Shown piece after piece: positions 52,724 to 61,800 of a stretch of 64,000 nt of DNA. Both the position numbers and the translations under genes were made by a program. Positions within the stretch are counted from its first letter, which is position 1. Every line of letters starts with the position of its first letter. The stretch is from the NCBI GenBank assembly GCA_039033995.1, contig JBCCBP010000005.1, positions 62,001 to 126,000 on the forward strand, written 5' to 3'. The notes under the pieces are model-generated. The model worked only from the letters and a program-made list of their open reading frames with translations, had not been told where the DNA came from and made no database searches. The stretch comes from CALBPI01 sp039033995. Lineage in GTDB: Bacteria > Pseudomonadota > Gammaproteobacteria > Steroidobacterales > Woeseiaceae.

Positions 52724-52752
52724 ACGGTCGACTTGCCTCGAGTTATTAAAAT

Positions 52753-52779
52753 GCTCTTGCCGCTGGCAAGAGCGTTTTT
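52753..52779 (+). terminator. intrinsic terminator of bfr, probably bidirectional
   Basis: Perfect 9-base arms GCTCTTGCC and GGCAAGAGC with a 3-base loop are followed by GTTTTT on the plus strand. The minus strand reads ATTTTAAT after the same hairpin, which could also terminate the convergent reductase gene. Confidence 0.88.
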
Positions 52780-53550
52780 CTATATCGTGGTCGACAGACC
52801 GCCATCCACCGGGATAACGACCCCTGTCAGGTAGCTGCCGGCTTCAGACGCAAGGTAGAGAGCAACCCCGGCCATATCGGATGGCTTACCGATACGCCCT
52901 CGCGGCACTTCAGCAACGATCTGATCGCCCATCGTCGCGAGCGTATGCGCCATCATCTTGCTCTCGAATGGACCTGGCGCCACGGCATTGACCGTGATAT
53001 GCCGGCGCACTAAGTTTTTGGCCATCATACGCGTCAAATGCAGGATCGCTGATTTGGACGCCGCGTAGGAATACGTCTCCAGACGGGATACATGCAGCCC
53101 GTCGATCGAACCGATATTGATAATGCGTGACGGCGATTCATGCGTCGCAGCGGCGGCCAGTAGATCGATCAAGGCCTGTGACAGGAAAAACGGCGATTTG
53201 ACGTTGATATCCATTACCTTGTCCCAGCCGGCTTCCGGAAATTCATCAAACGCCGCGCCCCAGGTGGCACCCGCGTTGTTGACGAGGATATCGAGTGTCG
53301 ACTCGCGCTCGCGGATCGTATTGGTCAGCGTCTCAATACCCGCTCCTGTCGACAAATCGGCCGGCACCGAAATACACTCACCGAACTCACTGAGCCGCTC
53401 CGCGGTCTGGTCACACGCGGTTGCCTTACGCGCAGTGATGTAAACGCGCACGCCATTCCTGACATAGCCCTCTGCAATCATTTCGCCGATACCACGCGAC
53501 CCGCCGGTAACCAGCGCCACCTTGCCGGATACATCGAACAACTTTTCCAT
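52780..53550 (-). CDS. short-chain dehydrogenase/reductase, RhlG-like
   Basis: 256 residues from ATG 53550 (MEKLFDVSGKVALVTGG), with GGAGGAGAAG upstream. It has the cofactor motif GGSRGIGEMIAEGY with Arg residues favouring NADPH, NNAGATWGAAFDE, the catalytic Ser in INIGSIDG and Tyr-x3-Lys in YSYAASKSA, and the C-terminal GVVIPVDGG. The segments EFPEAGWDKVMDINV and SRIINIGSIDGL resemble Pseudomonas RhlG, a beta-ketoacyl reductase linked to rhamnolipid and PHA metabolism. The substrate here is unknown. It is divergent from the PQQ dehydrogenase gene. Confidence 0.85.
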   Translation of the reverse strand: MEKLFDVSGKVALVTGGSRGIGEMIAEGYVRNGVRVYITARKATACDQTAERLSEFGECISVPADLSTGAGIETLTNTIRERESTLDILVNNAGATWGAAFDEFPEAGWDKVMDINVKSPFFLSQALIDLLAAAATHESPSRIINIGSIDGLHVSRLETYSYAASKSAILHLTRMMAKNLVRRHITVNAVAPGPFESKMMAHTLATMGDQIVAEVPRGRIGKPSDMAGVALYLASEAGSYLTGVVIPVDGGLSTTI

Positions 53551-53697
53551 GATCTTCTCCTCCCGAATAGCGTTTGGATAATACACATTTCATCTGGGGA
53601 ACACAGTGCGACGCGCTTGCAGCCAACACTGCCCGGCGCGACAATGGCGACAGATGCTTTTCGACGGCGAGCCGTCATCCGGATTTCGGGGGAAATC

Positions 53698-55812
53698 ATG
53701 TTGCGAACGCGTGCGACAACAACACGCAGCCTGCGATGCACGGTCATTATTGCGAGCCTAATGTCGGCGATGGCAAGTCTTGCGCTGGCAGACGATACGG
53801 CCGATAGCGCTGAATGGCGTCAACATGGCCTCGACAGCAACGAGCAGCGACATTCGCCACTGGCCGCCATTCATACCAACAACATCGCCGAGCTTGGACT
53901 GGCGTGGCACTTTCCGCTCGGCACATCGCGCGGCATCGAATCGACACCGATTGTCGTCGATGGTGTGATGTATCTGACCGGCAGTTGGTCGACGGTTTAT
54001 GCACTGGATGCTCGAACCGGAAAGATGCTCTGGCAGTACGATCCGAAGGTCGACAAATCCGTCGGCGTCAAGGCGTGCTGCGATGTCGTCAACCGCGGTG
54101 TTGCTGTTGCGGATGGCAAAGTCTATGTCGGCGTGATCGATGGCCGGCTCGAAGCACTTGATGCCAGAACGGGGGCGCGCGTCTGGAGCACTCTGACCGT
54201 AGATCAGTCCAAGCCATACACCATAACTGGCGCACCGCGGGTCGTGCGCAACAAGGTTTTGATCGGCAACGGCGGCGCTGATCTGGGCGTACGCGGCTAC
54301 CTCAACGCCTACGACAAGGACTCGGGCGAGTTGATCTGGCGTTTCTATACGACGCCCAACCCCGACAAAAAACCCGATGGCGCCGCATCGGACGAGATTC
54401 TCGAAAGGCTTGCGAACGACACATGGGGCGATGCTGGCGAATGGCAAACCGCCGGCGGTGGCGGCACTGTGTGGGACTCGATCGTCTACGATGAAGTCAA
54501 CGATCAGGTCATCTTCGGCGTCGGCAACGCCTCGCCGTGGAACTGGAAGATTCGCGACCCGTCCGGCGGCGACAACCTGTTTGTCTCGTCTATTGTTGCG
54601 GTTGATGCTGATAGCGGAGATTACCAATGGCATTTCCAGACGACACCGGGCGATAGCTGGGATTACACGGCGACACAGTCGATCATTCTCGCCAACGTAC
54701 CTCTTGGCGATGACGGTCAGCTGAAACGCGTTGTGATGCAGGCGCCCAAGAACGGTTACTTTTACGTGCTGGATGCCGCGACCGGTGCGTTCATCTCCGG
54801 CGACAACTTTGTCACCCTGAATTGGTCGGAAGGGCTCGACGAAAATGGTCGTCCGATATTTAAGGATTCAGCGCGAGACATCGATGTGCCGTTCCTGCAA
54901 CTGCCCGGCCCGCTTGGTGCGCACAATTGGCATCCGATGGCGTACAACCCAGAGCTTGGGCTTGCTTTTATTCCAGCGCAGGAGATCCGCCACACGTACG
55001 TTTCAGACCCCAACCTGCCAGAGCGGCCAGTCGCATGGAATACCGGCATGGATTTCAGCCATGGCTTGCCGGTCGAACCACCGGCGTTCCTCATGCAGAT
55101 GCTGAAAGCCGGTGCAGTCGGCCAACTGATCGCTTGGGACCCGATGAAGCAAGCGGCACGTTGGTCAGTGGACCATCCAACCGCCTGGAATGGCGGCACG
55201 CTATCCACAGCGGGCAATCTGGTGTTTCAAGGGCAATTGGGCGGTGATCTTGTCGCTTATGACGCGAGAAACGGCAGCGTGTTGTGGCGCTATGCAACCG
55301 GCGCTGGCGTCGCTTCTGGACCGGTGACCTATAGTATCGACGGTGAACAGTACGTCACCGTCACGACCGGCTGGGGGTCCAGCTATGCCCTGCTCAGCGG
55401 TTTCAGCTTCGACGAAAAGATCAGCCAACCGATTGGCAGCGTCGTCACCTTCAAACTCGGCGGCGATGCCGAGGTGCCAGCCAACGACTGGCCAAAACTT
55501 GAGCGAGTGATTGCCGCGAAGCCGTTTGGCGATGACGCGCAGCGGGTTGAAGGTGCAAGACACTACGCGCGCAACTGCATGGTTTGTCACGGCGCATTCG
55601 CGATTAGCAGCGGTGTTTTGCCAGACCTGCGCTGGTCAGGATTCGCCGCTACGGAGGACGCCTGGCGTACTGCCGTGATCGATGGCGCACTCACAGCGAA
55701 CGGGATGGTGTCGTTCGCTGAGTGGCTCAGTGCAGACGATGCCGAGGCAATTCGTGCTTACGTCCTCCAGCAAGGTGCGCTGGAGATACGGCGGCGATCA
55801 GCCAGCGAATAA
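53698..55812 (+). CDS. PQQ-dependent quinohemoprotein dehydrogenase with cytochrome c domain
   Basis: 704 residues from ATG 53698, which has GGGGGAAATC upstream and gives a signal peptide ending SLALA before DDT. The eight-bladed propeller shows W-motif repeats such as VYALDARTGKMLWQYDP, the vicinal cysteine pair in GVKACCDVVNRG, and the catalytic region GNASPWNWKIRDPSGGDNLF with its Asp. A C-terminal c-type haem domain has CMVCH (about 653). This is the type II periplasmic alcohol dehydrogenase layout. No PQQ synthesis genes are in the window. The exact alcohol substrate is unknown. Confidence 0.92.
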   Translation: MLRTRATTTRSLRCTVIIASLMSAMASLALADDTADSAEWRQHGLDSNEQRHSPLAAIHTNNIAELGLAWHFPLGTSRGIESTPIVVDGVMYLTGSWSTVYALDARTGKMLWQYDPKVDKSVGVKACCDVVNRGVAVADGKVYVGVIDGRLEALDARTGARVWSTLTVDQSKPYTITGAPRVVRNKVLIGNGGADLGVRGYLNAYDKDSGELIWRFYTTPNPDKKPDGAASDEILERLANDTWGDAGEWQTAGGGGTVWDSIVYDEVNDQVIFGVGNASPWNWKIRDPSGGDNLFVSSIVAVDADSGDYQWHFQTTPGDSWDYTATQSIILANVPLGDDGQLKRVVMQAPKNGYFYVLDAATGAFISGDNFVTLNWSEGLDENGRPIFKDSARDIDVPFLQLPGPLGAHNWHPMAYNPELGLAFIPAQEIRHTYVSDPNLPERPVAWNTGMDFSHGLPVEPPAFLMQMLKAGAVGQLIAWDPMKQAARWSVDHPTAWNGGTLSTAGNLVFQGQLGGDLVAYDARNGSVLWRYATGAGVASGPVTYSIDGEQYVTVTTGWGSSYALLSGFSFDEKISQPIGSVVTFKLGGDAEVPANDWPKLERVIAAKPFGDDAQRVEGARHYARNCMVCHGAFAISSGVLPDLRWSGFAATEDAWRTAVIDGALTANGMVSFAEWLSADDAEAIRAYVLQQGALEIRRRSASE

Positions 55813-55885
55813 CGGCGAAGCTGATCACGACCGCTCGATAGCGGGCAGTCAATCAAACTCACAGCGCGAACACGCGTGTGACCCG

Positions 55886-58800
55886 CTAGTACTTACCGAG
55901 CACATTCAGGAAGAAACCATCAAACTCATAATCCAGCTGGGTCAGATCGTCTGAGAAGTCGGTGAAGTTGTAGCCGATGCCGATTTTGAAGTGATCGCCG
56001 ATATGACGATCGACGCCGACCAGCCAGCCTTGCCGCTCGCTGTCGGCCTCGTCCACACGAAGAAAACGATACTCGGCCAACGCGTCCCAGTTTTTGATCA
56101 TGTGATAGCGCATACGTAGCGCCGCGAAATCAGTGGTTGAGTCGAACCAGTCACCACTGTCCCGACTGAATCTCAACTTGGACACCCTTCTCGCCAGCTT
56201 TCCGCCGACACTCCAACGTGGTCCGAAACGTCTGACACCCTCTATGCTTCCGATGTTAGAGCGCTGATCGGTCAGCGTACGTGTCTGGTTGAATTGATCC
56301 ACCTGCCCTGCACTGGTCAGGTCGTAAAGATACGTATACTTCGCGAGCCAGTTCAGGCGATTGTCTGCCACCGGTCGATACGCCAAACCAATACCGCCTT
56401 CGACCAATTTGGCATTGTCCAGTTGACTAGCATTGTTGTCGGTTTCAGCATAGTTCAAACGGGTAAGCAGCCGGAAGCTCTCTGACAGCTTGACGTCGAG
56501 CCTATTCAGGCTGACCCATTGCTCGACATCGTCCGTCCCGAAAGCCGCTTTATCATCACGGAACTCGAGACGACTCACCCAGTTTGTCCTTGAGGAGCGG
56601 TGTCCGCCACTGACCGTCCAGGCGGTACGTTCAACGACACCCAGCTCCGCATTGATATCGCTGCGCTGGATAGTCATCCCGACCGAATAGCCACCTTCGC
56701 TGGACCAGTTAAGACCGAAGATATGCCCAAGACTCACGGGCCCACGAACATCGGCAAACGTGGTTTCATTGAAGATGTCCAGCTGCTTACTGATACGCGA
56801 TCGATGACCAATCGCTAGCGTATTGCCTGGCAGAAGCCGTGACGCATTGAAGCCCGAAGCGGCATCACCTGGTGCAGTTGAAAGTGGACTATTCGTACGA
56901 TCCGTCGAATGTGTCATCGTGCCATAAACTGTATGGTCGGCATTGACATCGTGAGACAAGGTCATGCTGGCACCCTCACCCCGATGCCCAGCACTGTACT
57001 CACCGGTCAATGCTGTTCTGCCGGTCAATTGCCGCGTCACACCGACAGACACGAGATCGTTGTTGTCGTACTGACCGCCGTCATTGGCAAGCGTCAACTG
57101 GCCGGTAACGTACACCTCGGTCACATCACTGAATTGATGCGCATAGCGGAGCGCAGTGAGGGTGGCATCAATCTGTTGATTGAGAAGCGCCTGCTCCTGA
57201 GTCAGCTGGCGTACTTCGCCCGAGACCGTACCCTGCTCGCCGACACGATAGTCCAGCTGCGCGGAGATATCGGTATCCGTGAGTTGCCCTTCTCGTTCCA
57301 CTTCCGCCGCGCGCAGCGCAACAGTGATGTTGTCGGACCATTCACTCAGTAGTTCAACACCAGATTCAACGACATCAACCCCGTCATCGCGGCGCGCAAT
57401 CGAAAACTGGTCATCTACCCGTCGCCACCAGGCTGCGGCCGTCGTGTTACGTCTTGTCCAGCCGAGCTCCTGAAGATTGATACGAGATTCCACGCCAACC
57501 GCCTCGCCAGCGCGGTCATCGCCATTTGCCGGCGTCAGCGACGAAAATGACAGTCCACCATCACTTGAGAACAGGCGTTCCGTTTGCGTGGCCTCACTGC
57601 TTGCAACCTCGACTTTGAGGTAGGTGCCCTCACCTGCCGCTAAAGTCACATCCACACCCGCCAGCGAGTAGTCTTCGCCGCCACGACCTTCGCTCAGGTA
57701 GGTACCGCCAACCGCCAGATGATCACCAAACCAGTGGCGTGCGCGTCCCCCAACAGCTAGCTGATTGGTATCGAAACCCGCAGGCACGTATTCATAATCG
57801 ACAATGAGTACCGCAAGGTTGCCGTCCAGTGGCCCCCGCTTGATGATCGATGGTGCAGACTGCTCAGCAATCTGCAACAGAGGCCGACCGAGTATGATTC
57901 TGCCTTGCAATTCATCGATTTCGTAATCGCGTCCGCGAGCCAGCGTAATCGTATCGACAACGCGATTGGTGTCAGCGTCGCGTATTTCTATCCTGGCTTG
58001 ATCCGAGCCAGGAAGAATATCGATATGGCGCAGGTAGTACAGACTGCCACCGGTGCCAAGAAACTCGCTGTGACCCAACGCCGTCTGCGTCTCAGACGCA
58101 AACAGGCTTAGCTTGCTACGCGTCGCATCGCGTGCGGTCGTCGCGACACTGTTCCACGACAATTGCGCCCCATACAGGCTTCTGCGGTATTGAATAAATT
58201 CGCTATCGCTAACCTCAGTCTGATAGTTACCCCAAACAACGTGGCTCTTGTTCCAATCGAGGCGCACGTAGAACCTGCCGAGACTGTCAGCATCCCACTC
58301 CGTCGTGGAATCATCCCCATAGACTGGATAGTAGCGATCAGGGTCCAACCTCCGGAACAACACGCGACTGTCTTTGCGATCCAGGTTGCCAAGCAAGTCG
58401 CCCAATTGCTCTTCCCGACTGTCAAGTTGGCTGGTCAACAAATACTTGCCCTCAATTTTCGCTTTCAGGTAGTAGGCTAAACGACCTTCCGCCAACGAAT
58501 CTTCCGCGAACCGCTCATTGCCGGCGAGCGGCTCCAGCGCACCGGAAAAGTCTGACGCTGTTGCGGTGAAGTCGGCGAGCGCGACCATAAAGCGATGCTC
58601 TCCGGTGACTGTCACAGGAATATCCTTAAACCAGATACCATCGCTTTCGGAACCGACCGCCACCTCCGCCCAGTGATCGCCTATCGGCAATAAATACTCC
58701 GCTACAAGATCGCCTTCCACGTCCACGGGCACTTGATGCCCACCGACGTAAACCGCATGTTCTGACGACATGTCATCGCCAATCAGGCGTACGCGCGCGC

Positions 58801-61800
58801 CTTGCAACAGAATGTTCTGGCGCGCCAGTTGCGAGCGACCCCACGCTCGAGTCAGCAAGCGATGCGCTTCGTGTGCTGGTACATTCAAGGAATTAGTCAA
58901 CAGATTCGGCGCGACCATGCGGCCGTCTTCACGTTTATTGAAGCGCTCCTCTGCAAGCTGTTGCTGTTCTGCGTATCGCGACTGCGTCAATACCTGCACA
59001 TAGCCGGCAGTGGTCTGGTCGCGCTGGCCACGCGGATCGGTAACAGTAAGCACATAGGCAAACCGCTCATCGATACGTAGATCACCGGCACGCGGCAGCC
59101 ATTCGAAATACACCAGACCAGCGAATGGACCGGGCTTGTTGGTCGGTTTCAGTGTCGCTAGTGCGGAGACGCGATCTTCATCACTCTCACGATAGATTTG
59201 GAGTGTGTATTCGTCGATGAACGCAGCATAGTTCGTGTATGCAGCAAACACCGCTGGCGCGTCACTGCTCACGGGTAGCGTCTGTGGTCCGACCACGGTG
59301 AGACGCGGCGTCAACACCGATGCATCCTCTGTCGCCCACAACACACCCGCATTCGGTAGCGCGATCCGAAAACGGCCGTCGGTATCGTCGGCACCGGGCG
59401 CAGTCAATTGATCACTCGTTGATAGAAATTGGCTGGCTACGACGCGCTCGCCGTCCGCATTGCAGGACAGAATCGAACAGCTTTCGTCCGCATGTGCGGT
59501 GTTAATCACTAACCCAAGCAGTACGCCAACTGTGCGTTGCAACAATCCGACGCGACGTGCTGACGATTGCGGGGATTCGTTGGCCATCACATACACCTCT
59601 GTGTTACGCCAGATAGCAACCGGTAGCGCATTGCGCAGCATTGCTCGGAGCTCACGCCCGCGAGCGATAGCCAGTGACTGGTCTGACGCGCCTGATCCCG
59701 CCAAAACCACGACGCGACCACCGCCGGCGGCGGTTAGCTCGGCCACGAGATCATCGAGCAGCGTGGCATATGGCGCGGCGATGCTAGCCTGACCGGCCTC
59801 AAAAAACGCGGGTGAGAATTCGAACACGCGCAAGTCTGGCCGTATCACCGAATGTCTCGGCAATAAGACACCAAAATCGAATTGGCTAAGCAGACCCTGG
59901 GTAATCCGTTTTACACGCGGATTTTCGGTCGTAAACTCGGTGCCTTGCGGCAGCGTTGCCGGATCAACCTTGACAATGAAGTTGCGCCCGCGCTCCAAGA
60001 AACCACCATCCACTGCTGCGATGTGATAGCGGCCCCGACTATCGGTTTCAATAATCAGGCCTTCCACCGTGGCCAGACGGACACCGGCGATACCCTCCTC
60101 GTTGATGCCGAGGTTACGTACGATGATGCGCATCTCCCCAGTAGCCTCACCGCCGATCGTCTCCACTTCCGTAAGCGTCTCGGCACTGATCTCGTCATAC
60201 AGCACATTGATCTCGACACGGCGATTCTGCGCCATGCCTGCACGCGTCGCGTTGCTGGCTACCGGTTGTCGATCGCCTCGACCACTCGACTGAATTGCTG
60301 AAGCAGAAAGACCTAGCGCTTGTTGCAGGAACGTGGCGACGGTACGCGCACGACTTTCGGACAAGCCCTGGTTGTCGGTATAGATCGCGGCTGTTCGCGC
60401 GCTCAATGGTTCGTTGTCGGTATGACCAATAAAAGACAAACGCAAATTCTCGCGCTCGCCCAGCTCATCCAGCACGGCACGCAATCGCTCTACGTAGTCA
60501 GATGGGATCGCTGCTTTGCCGGACTCGAATCGAACCGGTTCGATGACGGCATCGAGTGTCACTGTGTTGGTCTGACGCACATCTCTCGAGACTTGTTCGC
60601 GAGGCGTCAAGATACGCTCACGAACAATCTCGATGCTCTGTGCGTTTCTACCAGCGGCCACGTCGCCCGTGTGCGCTGTCCTGAGCTCATCGTTGTACAG
60701 CGTCACGGAAGAACCTTCACGCGTCGTCACCGTAATCGCGGCATCGCTGTATGGTAGGATCAGCTCGACCTGATGACGCTCAAGATTCTCGCCCTCACTG
60801 TCTCGACCTACCAGATCCGGCAATGCGCGATCGCTGCCAAAAGCATCGCCGGAGAGCATAACGCCAGTTGCGTCGGCCGCATCCTGCCAACCATCACCGT
60901 CGCGGTCGTGCCAGACCTTGCCGATGATCGTGGTCTCTTCGAAATCCGGGTCAGCGATCACCTGCACTTCAGCCTGATCGGTATTACCGATTGGGCCACC
61001 GTTCAGTGTTGGCGTCGCCGTGTTGAGATAATCGCCCTGCGTGACACCAGCACCCACACGCAGCGCATAACGCAATGTGCGTAACTGGCCGGCGGCTAGC
61101 GCGATGGCGCCGAACTCAAGCGGCCGTGGTCCGGATACCGTAAAGCCTGCTGATTGACCATCCAGCAATGCTGAACCGTCGACATAGCTGAAGCCCGGCG
61201 GTAGTGAATCGACAACCTCGATGTTCGGCAATGTCACCGGCGACAGATTTTCGATTGTGATCGTATACACGACGAGGCTACCCACCGTTGTCGTCGGACG
61301 CGCCACGCGCTTGGTCAACCGAACACTCGACGTCTCGACACCGGTTGGATCCAACGGCACATGGTTGAAGATCACGTCCGGGTCGCTGTCCTCCAGTGTG
61401 AACGCCACGTAGTAGTCTGTGCTGTCGGTTCCCTGCGGTGTACCCGAGCCGTCCCCAACGCGGACCGGGTCGCCCAGACCCGTGGGATCGATCGGCCCAT
61501 CGAGCGGCGGAATCAAATCCGATGTGCCGCTCTGGTAACCCTCCGGCACATCAAAGGCGAGGAAGAATGTATCGCCGCTGGCACACGCTGGATCGGCACC
61601 CAACAGGACATCGAATCGGTAAAAGCCATCCGCCGCCGTCGTCTGTGGTTGCTGACCGGGCAATAAACAGGCGGCAGGTAGCGGCACGCCGTTCGCATCG
61701 ACGAGGCGTACGTCCACGCCAGGAACCGGCTGCCGTGCCACCGCGTCGTAGAACACGCCGCTCGGGTCAACTGGCAGGTTCTGGTCCAGTACAGTGGTAT

